Origin: Pseudomonadota bacterium
GTDB lineage: Bacteria; Myxococcota_A; Polyangia; Polyangiales; Polyangiaceae
Length of the DNA: 50,749 nt
Direction: 5' to 3'
NCBI GenBank assembly: GCA_023428245.1
Contig: JAEYYX010000057.1
Location: 1-50,749 of the forward strand
Under the pieces are notes generated by a model. That model did no database searches and was not told where the DNA came from. It worked only from the letters and a program-made list of their open reading frames with translations. Below, one piece after another: positions 25,565 through 32,068 of this stretch (its first letter is position 1; every line of letters begins with the position of its first letter). The position numbers were made by a program, and so were the translations under genes.

Positions 25565-26017
25565 ATGCAAAAACTCCATCGATCGTCGCGCCTCGTTTCT
25601 GTCCTTGCTCTGATGAGCTTTTTGGGAGGATGTGGCCGCTCAGGGAACTCCGGGGAAGCGGAGAATCCGGACCCCGCGCAGACAGAAGACGACGCGAGCT
25701 ACGCGGCTCCGAGTGACGAGCAGGCGGGGGACGAGAGCGCGCCGGGCGAGTCGCCGGGAAAGATCTGCGGAGCGCGCGCAGGAGACACCTGTGGTCCGGA
25801 CGAGTACTGCGCCTACCAAGCGGGCCAGTACTGCGGCGCGGCGGACGCTACGGCGTTCTGCAAACCCCGCCCCGAGATGTGCACGAAGGACTACCGGCCG
25901 GTCTGTGGTTGTGACAATCGCACCTACGGAAATGCGTGCAGCGCAGCGGCAGCTGGCCAAGGGATTCTCCAGGACGGCGAGTGTCCCGCCTCCCCCGACG
26001 AAGTGCCGGGGGAGTGA
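25565..26017 (+). CDS. Lipoprotein with Kazal-type protease inhibitor-like domain
   Basis: The 150-residue protein has a lipobox (SFLGGCG, Cys near 24), then an acidic disordered linker (about 30-65). A Cys-rich half follows. The first part (ICGARAGDTCGPDEYCAY) is a short Cys-rich motif. The second matches a Kazal fold, with CTKDYRPVCGCDNRTYGNAC and a final GEC, giving the PVCG and TYxNxC signatures. Kazal domains inhibit serine proteases through a reactive loop, and in predatory or gliding bacteria they may protect surface proteins, which is inference. ATG 25565 is used because it puts the lipobox at the right distance. Confidence 0.82.
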   Translation: MQKLHRSSRLVSVLALMSFLGGCGRSGNSGEAENPDPAQTEDDASYAAPSDEQAGDESAPGESPGKICGARAGDTCGPDEYCAYQAGQYCGAADATAFCKPRPEMCTKDYRPVCGCDNRTYGNACSAAAAGQGILQDGECPASPDEVPGE

Positions 26018-26030
26018 GCGAGCCTTCCGC

Positions 26031-26474
26031 TCAGTCCGGAATCTCCGGCTCGACCAGCTCCGCAAGCTTTCGCAGACTCTGCTGCCATCCGAGGTAACAA
26101 GCGGCGGCGGGGATGACGTCTGGGACGTCTTTTTGTTCGATGATGAGTTCGGTACCGAGCAGCGCCGGGCGGAAGCTGATCGTGACCTTGATCTCGCCCG
26201 GCAGCTTCGGATCGTCGAACTTGTCCGTGTAGACGATCCTCTCGCCTGGGACGATCTCGAGGAACTCGCCGCCGAAGGAGTGGCTATTTCCGGTCGAGAA
26301 GTTGCGGAAGCTCATGTGGAACTTGCCGCCGACGCGAGCCTCGAATTTGTGGACCTGACAGGTGAAACCGAAGGGCGGAAGCCAGGCGGCCATGGCGTCG
26401 CCGTCGAGGAAGGCTCGACTGACCTTCTCGGGTTGCGCGGTGAGAACTCGGTGGAGGTGGATGGTGCTGGGCAT
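26031..26474 (-). CDS. SRPBCC (AHSA1-like) domain protein
   Basis: The 147-residue cytoplasmic protein fits the START/SRPBCC superfamily, AHSA1-like branch. It begins with HLHRVLTAQPEKVSRAFLDG and DAMAAWLPPFGFTC, and ends with the typical GWQQSLRKLAELVE helix. These proteins have a deep hydrophobic pocket, but the ligand here is unknown. A GAAAGG site precedes the ATG. It lies downstream of the DoxX-like gene and next to a DGPF/ECF42 pair, and AHSA1-like and DoxX genes are frequent neighbours of such sigma factors. A hairpin separates it from the DoxX-like gene. Confidence 0.85.
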   Translation of the reverse strand: MPSTIHLHRVLTAQPEKVSRAFLDGDAMAAWLPPFGFTCQVHKFEARVGGKFHMSFRNFSTGNSHSFGGEFLEIVPGERIVYTDKFDDPKLPGEIKVTISFRPALLGTELIIEQKDVPDVIPAAACYLGWQQSLRKLAELVEPEIPD

Positions 26475-26517
26475 GATCGGGGGCCTTTCTGAGATGGGTT
26501 CTGGGATCGGTTGCGCG

Positions 26518-26539
26518 GAGCGCTCGAGGTCGAGCGCTC
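26518..26539 (-). repeat. Perfect inverted repeat between DoxX-like and SRPBCC genes
   Basis: GAGCGCTCGA (26518-26527) and TCGAGCGCTC (26530-26539) form a perfect 10-bp inverted repeat with a 2-base centre. It begins about 19 bases after the DoxX-like stop on the minus strand. No T-run follows, so it may lower read-through into the SRPBCC gene or bind a protein. Confidence 0.6.
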
Positions 26540-26558
26540 GTGAGCTTGGAGGATTTTC

Positions 26559-27062
26559 CTATCGCCGAAGGACGGGGAACACGGCGCGCAGTTGCGGCGT
26601 GCGGAGCCAGAGGCCGCCCCACATGAAGAGGCCGACGTAGATGGGGAAGAGGACGTGGCTGAAGAGTGGATTGTCGACGCGGATGTGCGTGGCCATCGCG
26701 CCTCCGAGCAGTCCCATCGTGAGGATGGCGCCGAAGATGCTGGTCTTCGGGATGAGGTAGAGGATGACGCAGCTGAGCTCGAGGATCCCGATCGAGAAGG
26801 CGTAACCGGGGGGCCAGCCGAGCTCGGCCATGGTCGTCTCGGCAACGGGGAGCCGGAGCAGCTTCGGCGTGACGGACGCGCCGAGCAGGAAGAGGACGTA
26901 GAGTCCCGAAAGGACGCGGCCGGTCCAGACGGCGGGAGTCGTCGGGCTGGGCGAGGTCCTGCTCGGGGGCGCCTCGCGCGCGGTGTGGACGGTCGGCGGA
27001 GCGGCTTTCGAGCTCGAAGAGACGGAGGCGACGGGAGCATCGGGATGGGCGGCGTTTTCCAT
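26559..27062 (-). CDS. DoxX-like membrane protein
   Basis: The 167-residue protein has a disordered Ala/Ser/Pro/Thr-rich N-terminus of about 45 residues. Four membrane helices of the DoxX-like type follow (VLSGLYVLFLLGASVTPKL, GYAFSIGILELSCVILYLIP, IFGAILTMGLLGGAMATHIR, LFPIYVGLFMWGGLWL). The motifs GILELSC and GAMATHIRV are typical of the family. Function in most members is unproven, and some take part in redox or oxidative stress. ATG 27062 is chosen because AAGGAC lies just upstream. A longer in-frame extension would run through the promoter-like motif. Confidence 0.82.
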   Translation of the reverse strand: MENAAHPDAPVASVSSSSKAAPPTVHTAREAPPSRTSPSPTTPAVWTGRVLSGLYVLFLLGASVTPKLLRLPVAETTMAELGWPPGYAFSIGILELSCVILYLIPKTSIFGAILTMGLLGGAMATHIRVDNPLFSHVLFPIYVGLFMWGGLWLRTPQLRAVFPVLRR

Positions 27063-27067
27063 GGGGG

Positions 27068-27092
27068 TTCGTCCTTTTGCCCCGAGGACGAA
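27068..27092 (-). promoter_or_regulatory. Inverted repeat over the DoxX-like promoter and ribosome site
   Basis: TTCGTCC (27068-27074) and GGACGAA (27086-27092) are perfect 7-bp inverted arms with an 11-base spacer. On the minus strand the downstream arm includes the AAGGAC ribosome site, and the upstream arm includes the -10-like CGTC. It may be an operator, or a hairpin hiding the ribosome site in longer transcripts. Confidence 0.4.
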
Positions 27093-27113
27093 CCAGGCCG
27101 GGCGAGTCCGACA
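27087..27113 (-). promoter_or_regulatory. ECF42-like promoter for the DoxX-like gene
   Basis: The minus strand reads TGTCGGA, 16 bases, then CGTC, ending 24 bases before the DoxX-like ATG. ECF42 promoters described in Streptomyces have TGTCGA at -35 and CGA/TC at -10. This site matches except for one inserted or changed base. The mirror site for the DGPF gene has the same spacing. Confidence 0.6.
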
Positions 27114-27256
27114 GGGGCTCCTCGCTTTTTTTGGAAAACCTTGCCGCGGGTCCTCAGGGAAGTCGGGGTGCGCTTCGGGCGAGCTCTCCTGGACAGGCTG
27201 ATCGTCTCTCTGGGACAACAGATGCGCGGGTCGAGCGAAGAAAATTGGTCGCGGCC

Positions 27257-27283
27257 TGTCGGAATCGCCCCCGCTCAGTCGTC
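27257..27283 (+). promoter_or_regulatory. ECF42-like promoter for the DGPF/sigma operon
   Basis: The plus strand reads TGTCGGA, 16 bases, then CGTC, ending 20 bases before the DGPF gene ATG. The -35 and -10 elements and their spacing equal those of the divergent minus-strand site, as expected for autoregulation by the sigma factor encoded second in this operon. Confidence 0.62.
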
Positions 27284-27303
27284 CTACGAAAGGCCAACCT
27301 CCC

Positions 27304-27666
27304 ATGCGTTACGCCCTGCTCTGTTACAATGATGAATCGATGACGTCCGCCTGGACCGAGGAGGAGGACGCCGTCGTCATGGCGCGCCTCAGCAAGGTCC
27401 ATGAGAAGTACGCAAAGGAGTTCGGTCCCGTCGCTCGCTTGATGCCGACGACGGCGGCCACGACCTACCGCAAAGAAGCGAAGGTCTTGACCGATGGCCC
27501 GTACGCCGAGACCAAGGAACAGCTCCTCGGGTTTTATGTGATCGACGTCGCAGACCTCGAGCAGGCCCTCGAGATCGTGCGTGACCTTGCGGAGGCGAAT
27601 CCGGGTGGCGCTTACGAGGTTCGCCCCATCATGCTCTTTTATCCTGGTGGCGAGGGGCATGGGTGA
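27304..27666 (+). CDS. YCII/DGPF-domain protein
   Basis: The 120-residue protein starts MRYALLCYNDE and carries the family signature VLTDGPYAETKEQLLGFYVID, a DGPF-type motif (here DGPY). It belongs to the YCII-related superfamily, a ferredoxin-like fold often with a conserved His/Asp site. Its biochemical role is not established. It overlaps the downstream sigma factor start by eight bases. DGPF genes next to ECF42 sigma factors are a defining context of that sigma group, and DGPF proteins are among the targets of the factor. Confidence 0.92.
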   Translation: MRYALLCYNDESMTSAWTEEEDAVVMARLSKVHEKYAKEFGPVARLMPTTAATTYRKEAKVLTDGPYAETKEQLLGFYVIDVADLEQALEIVRDLAEANPGGAYEVRPIMLFYPGGEGHG

Positions 27667-28924
27667 ACTACCAGAGCCCGCTTGGATCGAAGCGCGCCTG
27701 GTCGCGGCGCGCCCACGCGTCCTCGCGGCTCTCCTGAGATACTTTCGAGATCTCGAGCGGGCGGAGGAGGCGTTCCAGGAGGCCTGTCTGCGCGCTCTCA
27801 CGAAGTGGAGAGAGAACGGGCCTCCGCGGGACGCGGAGGCTTGGTTGATCCTCGTCGGGCGCAACCTCACCCTCGATCACATTCGGCGCGCGTCCCGTCT
27901 CACCGAGCTGGCCGACGAAGCTCCGAGCGCTGAGCGAGTGGACGTGGAAGCGGACTACGCCGAGCGCCTCGACGAGTCCCACTATCGCGACGACATCCTC
28001 CGGCTCCTCTTCACTTGCTGCCACCCCGAGCTCCCCGCAACTCAGCAGATCGCGCTCGCGCTCAGGGTCGTCTCGGGGCTTTCGGTCGAGCGCATCGCGC
28101 GCGCCTTTTTGATCGGGGAGCGCGCCATGGAACAGCGGATCACCCGCGCCAAGGCGCGCCTCGCCGCGGCGGGCCTTCCTTTCGAAGCTCCGGGGCCTGC
28201 CGAGAGGAGCGAGCGACTCGCGGCGGTCGCGACGGTCGTCTACCTCGTCTTCAACGAAGGGTACTCGGCGTTCGATCTCGAGAGCGAGCGAGCGGGTCTC
28301 TGCGAAGAAGGGATCCGTTTGGCGCGGCTTCTCCTCAGGATCTTTCCCTCTGAGCCGGAGATGATGGGGCTTCTCGCTCTCATGCTTCTCCAACATTCTC
28401 GCCGCAAGGCGCGGTTCGACAAGCAGGGCCAGATCATCCTGCTCGAGAAGCAAGAGCGCTCACTCTGGAGTCGAACCATGATCGATGAGGCGCTCACCAT
28501 GCTCGACAAAGCGATGTTGCACCGGCGCCCGGGCCCCTATCAGATTCAAGCGGCGCTCGCCGCGATGCACGCGCGCGCGGAGCGCCCCGAAGACACGGAC
28601 TGGGCGGAGATCGAGGCGCTCTACGGAGCGCTCGAACGCCATGAACCGTCTCCGGTCGTGACCCTCAATCGCGCGGTGGCGGTCTCGAAGGTGCGAGGTC
28701 CCGAGGCGGCGCTCGCGCTCGTCGAAACGCTCGCCGAACCTCTCGGGGGCTACTTCTATTTCCACGGGCTCCGGGGCGCCTTGCTCAAGCAGCTCGGGCG
28801 CACGCGGGAAGCTCAGCGCGCGTTCACGGAGGCGATCGGACTCGCGGGGAGTCCAGCCGAAGCCGCACACATCCGCGAGCACCTCGATGAGCTCTTGGCG
28901 TTCCAAGAGACGAATCGCCTCTGA
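27659..28924 (+). CDS. ECF sigma factor with C-terminal helical extension (ECF42-type)
   Basis: The 421-residue protein starts with sigma region 2 (FQEACLRALTKW, then AWLILVGRNLTLDHIRRASR) and region 4 (RLLFTCCHPELPATQQIALALR, LSVERIARAFLIGERAMEQRI). A long helical C-terminus follows (about 190-415; NEGYSAFDLESERAGLCEEGIRLA, SPVVTLNRAVAVSKVRG), typical of ECF42/DUF6596 factors with TPR-like extension. These have no anti-sigma gene next to them, and the extension is thought to control activity. ATG 27659 lies inside the end of the DGPF gene. The frame is open upstream, but the domain begins here. Confidence 0.93.
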   Translation: MGELPEPAWIEARLVAARPRVLAALLRYFRDLERAEEAFQEACLRALTKWRENGPPRDAEAWLILVGRNLTLDHIRRASRLTELADEAPSAERVDVEADYAERLDESHYRDDILRLLFTCCHPELPATQQIALALRVVSGLSVERIARAFLIGERAMEQRITRAKARLAAAGLPFEAPGPAERSERLAAVATVVYLVFNEGYSAFDLESERAGLCEEGIRLARLLLRIFPSEPEMMGLLALMLLQHSRRKARFDKQGQIILLEKQERSLWSRTMIDEALTMLDKAMLHRRPGPYQIQAALAAMHARAERPEDTDWAEIEALYGALERHEPSPVVTLNRAVAVSKVRGPEAALALVETLAEPLGGYFYFHGLRGALLKQLGRTREAQRAFTEAIGLAGSPAEAAHIREHLDELLAFQETNRL

Positions 28925-29267
28925 TCAGCGCCCGAGCGCTCTCAGGTGTGGACTAGTCCGTATCGAAGACGTCTTTCGGCTCGGCGCGGTCCTGTCCCGG
29001 TGAGAACAGGAAGAGGAGCGGAACGACGCTCATGGCGCCGACGAGCGTGGTGACGATCTTGAAGAGGGTGAGAAGGCCCGACTCCGGCATGACGCGGCTG
29101 AGGCTATGCGAACTCGGGCGGAGCGCAAACCGAGGGCCGCAGAAGGGCGATTTCGGGCCCCTGGCGCCCCGCGAGCCCCCCGAACCTTCTCGAGGCACTC
29201 GGGATTTTGCGTGCAGGCGAAGGCTCGGTCGAGCTCTGCTGGAGGTTTTGGGCCGGGGCCAAGGGGC
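28925..29267. other. Gap between sigma factor and acyl-CoA dehydrogenase
   Basis: This 343-base interval has a short hairpin after the sigma stop (AGCGC/GCGCT, near 28926-28940) and a 10-bp palindrome GGACTAGTCC (28950-28959). It also holds a possible 45-residue gene on the minus strand. I see no other gene. Confidence 0.6.
28953..29090 (-). CDS. Possible 45-residue single-helix membrane protein
   Basis: The frame encodes a short N-terminus, one hydrophobic helix (IVTTLVGAMSVVPLLFLF) and a polar acidic tail (PGQDRAEPKDVFDTD). No good ribosome site precedes the ATG, and the frame stays open further upstream. The composition looks protein-like, but the call rests on that alone. It lies between the sigma factor stop and the acyl-CoA dehydrogenase stop. 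Confidence 0.35.
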   Translation of the reverse strand: MPESGLLTLFKIVTTLVGAMSVVPLLFLFSPGQDRAEPKDVFDTD

Positions 29268-30422
29268 TCAGCCGAGCACCTGCTTGGCGATCGTCGCGAG
29301 CTGCATGTTCGTGGTGCCCTCGTAGATTTTGCCGATCTTGGCGTCGCGGTAGAGCTTCTCGACGGGGTACTCGCGCGTGAAGCCGACGCCTCCGAAGAGG
29401 TCGATCGCGCTCGACGCGGCTTCCTCGGCGACCTCGGAAGCGAAGAGTTTTGCCATGGCCGCTTCGGTCACGAAGGACAGGCCGGCGTCTTTGAGGCGGG
29501 CTGCGTTGTAGACGAGGAGGCGGGCGGCCTCGATCTTCGTGCGCAGGCGGGCGAGCTCGAACTGGACAGCTTGGAAGTCTTTGATGGGGCGGCCGAACTG
29601 GCTGCGCTCGGCCACGTAGCGCTTCGCGTGATCGAAGGCGGCCTGAGCGAGGCCGAGCATTTGCGCTCCGATGCCGATGCGCCCTTCGTTCAGGGTCTCG
29701 ATCGCGATCTTGTAGCCGAGGCCAATCGGGCCGAGCACGTTCGCCTCCGGGACGAAGGCCTTGTCGAAGAGGAGCGGGCAGGTGCTCGAAGCGACGATGC
29801 CGAGTTTGTCTTCTTTCGGACCGACCTCGAAACCGGGGGTGGTGCGTTCGACGAGGAAGGCTGTGATTCCTTTGTAGCCTGCAGAAGGCTCCACCGTCGC
29901 GAAGACGATAAACAGCGAGCTTTCGCCGGCGCTCGTAATCCAGAGCTTTTCGCCGCGGAGCTCGTAGCCACCGTCGACCTTGTTTGCCCGCGTCTTCAGG
30001 GCGAACGCGTCGCTTCCGCTCGAAGCTTCACTGAGCGCGTAACTTCCGACCCACTCGGCCGCGAGCTTCGGCAGGTAACGGGCCTTCTGGTCGTCGTTGC
30101 CCGCGCGGAGCAGCGTGTTGATGACGAGAGTGTTCTGGACATCGAGGAGCACACTCACGCTCGGGTCGACCTCGGCGAGCGCCTCGACCGCCAAGATCGC
30201 CGAGAAGAAGGAGGAGCCGCTGCCGCCGTACTCCTCGGGGACCTCGGTTCCCATGACGCCGAGCTCGAAGAGCTTCTGGATCAGCTCGGGCCGGATCTTC
30301 TTTTCTTCCTCCATGGTGCGCACGAGGGGGGCGACGTGCGTCTGGGCGAACTCGAGGATCGAGGTTCGGAGCAGGAGCTCCTCTTCGCTGAGTCTCGTGA
30401 GGGGCAGGCGATCGGCGGTCAT
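29268..30422 (-). CDS. Acyl-CoA dehydrogenase
   Basis: The 384-residue flavoenzyme has the three-domain family layout: N-terminal helices (LEFAQTHVAPLVRTMEEEKK), a middle beta domain (YALSEASSGSDAFALKTRA, LWITSAGESSLFIV) and C-terminal helices (AERSQFGRPIKDFQAVQFEL, DLFGGVGFTREYPVEKLYRD). The catalytic base is the Glu in IYEGTTNMQ (about residue 368), as in short/medium-chain enzymes. It oxidises acyl-CoA to trans-2-enoyl-CoA with FAD and passes electrons to ETF. The chain-length preference is not readable. It is divergent from aroC across 161 bases, and no other beta-oxidation gene is adjacent. Confidence 0.95.
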   Translation of the reverse strand: MTADRLPLTRLSEEELLLRTSILEFAQTHVAPLVRTMEEEKKIRPELIQKLFELGVMGTEVPEEYGGSGSSFFSAILAVEALAEVDPSVSVLLDVQNTLVINTLLRAGNDDQKARYLPKLAAEWVGSYALSEASSGSDAFALKTRANKVDGGYELRGEKLWITSAGESSLFIVFATVEPSAGYKGITAFLVERTTPGFEVGPKEDKLGIVASSTCPLLFDKAFVPEANVLGPIGLGYKIAIETLNEGRIGIGAQMLGLAQAAFDHAKRYVAERSQFGRPIKDFQAVQFELARLRTKIEAARLLVYNAARLKDAGLSFVTEAAMAKLFASEVAEEAASSAIDLFGGVGFTREYPVEKLYRDAKIGKIYEGTTNMQLATIAKQVLG

Positions 30423-30583
30423 CCCCTCATCATGACGCCTCTTCTGCCCAGGGAGTAAGGGAGGCCCCCGCGGCTCGAGAAAATTGCTCTGAGCGCGCGT
30501 TTCTGCGCGCCCTCACGCCGGGCCGCTCGCCGGGCCGGACAATGGCCCTTTGGGGCGGATGGTGGTAAGGGCCTGGCCCTCCC

Positions 30584-31711
30584 ATGGCAGGAAATAGCTT
30601 TGGAAAAGCCTTCGTCGTGACGACGGCGGGCGAATCGCACGGACCGGGCAACGTAGTGATCGTCGACGGCTGCCCGCCGGGAATTTCGCTCACGGTCGAG
30701 GACCTCATGGTCGATCTCGAGCGGCGTCGGCCGGGCCAGAGCAAGCTCGTGACCCAGAGGGCCGAGTCGGACACCCCGGAGATCCTGTCCGGGGTCTTCG
30801 AAGGCAAGACAACAGGCACGAGCATCGCCATCTTGGTGCGCAACGAAGACCAGAAGAGCCGCGACTACGCGAACATCAAAGATCGCTACCGTCCCGGTCA
30901 CGCTGACTACACCTTCGACGCCAAATACGGCTTCCGGGACTACCGAGGGGGCGGGCGCTCGAGCGCGCGCGAGACTGTGGCGCGGGTCGCCGCGGGAGTC
31001 ATCGCGAAGAAGATTTTGGCCGAGGCCTTCGGGGGAGAGGTCCTCTGTTACACGAAGCAGGTCGGACCGATCATCGCCGACGTCGATCCCGGCTCGGTCA
31101 CCCTCGAGCAGATCGAGAAGCTGCCGAATGGCGAGCCGAACGCGGTGCGCTGTCCTGATCCGGTCGCGGCCGAGAAAATGGCGCTTTTGATCGCCGAGGT
31201 GCGCAAAGACCAGGACTCGATCGGCGGCGTCGCTGAGGTGGTCGCGAGGAATATCCCACCGGGGCTCGGCGAGCCTGCGTTCGACAAACTCAAGGCGGAT
31301 CTCGGAAAAGCTCTCTTCAGCCTGCCAGCGGTGCTCGGCGTCGAATATGGAATCGGCTTCGGAGCGGCGACGCTCCGGGGCAGCCAGAACAATGATATCT
31401 TCGTGATGAGCGGCGAAGGCGAATCGCGGAGAGTGGTGACGGAGACGAACCGCCACGGGGGTCTGCTCGGCGGAATTTCCTCGGGGATGCCTATCGTCTT
31501 CCGCGCAGCCATCAAGCCGACCAGCAGCTTGCCCCGCGAGCAGCGCACCGTGACCCAAACGGGAGATGAGACGACCATCTCGACGAAAGGCCGTCACGAT
31601 CCTTGTCTCTTGCCGCGCTTCGCGCCAATGGCCGAAGCGATGTTCGCGCTCGTTCTCGCCGATCATTATCTCCGGCACCGAGCACAGACCGCGTCCGTTC
31701 AGGTGCGCTGA
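30584..31711 (+). CDS. aroC: Chorismate synthase
   Basis: The 375-residue protein contains the diagnostic segments GESHGPGNVVIVDGCPPG near the N-terminus and RPGHADYTFDAKYGFRDYRGGGRSSARETVARVAAG in the centre. It has GGLLGGISSGMPIVFRAAIKPTSS near the C-terminus and the final RHDPCLLPRFAPMAEAM. It converts EPSP to chorismate using reduced FMN, the last step of the shikimate route. The chorismate mutase gene 13 kb upstream uses its product. The ATG has only an AAGGG some 10 bases upstream inside a short AGGGCC/GGCCCT repeat. A clear terminator follows. Confidence 0.98.
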   Translation: MAGNSFGKAFVVTTAGESHGPGNVVIVDGCPPGISLTVEDLMVDLERRRPGQSKLVTQRAESDTPEILSGVFEGKTTGTSIAILVRNEDQKSRDYANIKDRYRPGHADYTFDAKYGFRDYRGGGRSSARETVARVAAGVIAKKILAEAFGGEVLCYTKQVGPIIADVDPGSVTLEQIEKLPNGEPNAVRCPDPVAAEKMALLIAEVRKDQDSIGGVAEVVARNIPPGLGEPAFDKLKADLGKALFSLPAVLGVEYGIGFGAATLRGSQNNDIFVMSGEGESRRVVTETNRHGGLLGGISSGMPIVFRAAIKPTSSLPREQRTVTQTGDETTISTKGRHDPCLLPRFAPMAEAMFALVLADHYLRHRAQTASVQVR

Positions 31712-32068
31712 GAGCGTCCCGAGCTCAGACAGGCTCACTCGGAGCCGTTGTTTGCGTTCACATTTCGGGACGATTCGGTGCATCGGAGGCGAGTTCCGAC
31801 CGTAGAGGCGCCGAAAGGAGCGAAGCGGTCGGCGTGGAGCTCAGGTGAAGGCTCGTTCGGACTGAGCCTTTTGTGATGGGCCGGGGCCCCCAAAAAAGGT
31901 GAAGCAGGCGACGCTGCATCTTGGGCGAAAACTTGCAGCGAAGCGGGAACAGGAAACTGCCGTGAATAAGGTGAGCCGCGAGCCTGGGGAGATGACGCTG
32001 CGCTGATTCGGTCAGCTTCGCTTCGTGCCTTTTCTTGGGCGCGTTCTGCGGTCATGGATCGGAAGCAA
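31712..32068. other. Gap between aroC and the glycosidase gene
   Basis: The 357-base gap contains the aroC terminator at 31848-31872, and presumably the promoter of the glycosidase gene downstream. I see no gene and no riboswitch I can name. A long minus-strand frame here mirrors the glycine-rich linker of the next gene. Confidence 0.6.
31848..31872 (+). terminator. Terminator after aroC
   Basis: AAGGCTC (31848-31854) and GAGCCTT (31864-31870) form a 7-bp stem with a 9-base loop, followed by TTGTG, giving a short T-run (CCTTTTG). It lies 136 bases after the aroC stop and is a good intrinsic terminator. Confidence 0.75.

Noticed and set aside
29106..30458. 450-codon plus-strand frame opposite the acyl-CoA dehydrogenase
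   Set aside because: Shadow of the dehydrogenase, whose domains and catalytic Glu are intact.
31712..32068. Riboswitch upstream of the glycosidase gene, for example c-di-GMP type
   Set aside because: I could not find the conserved core of any riboswitch class that I know.
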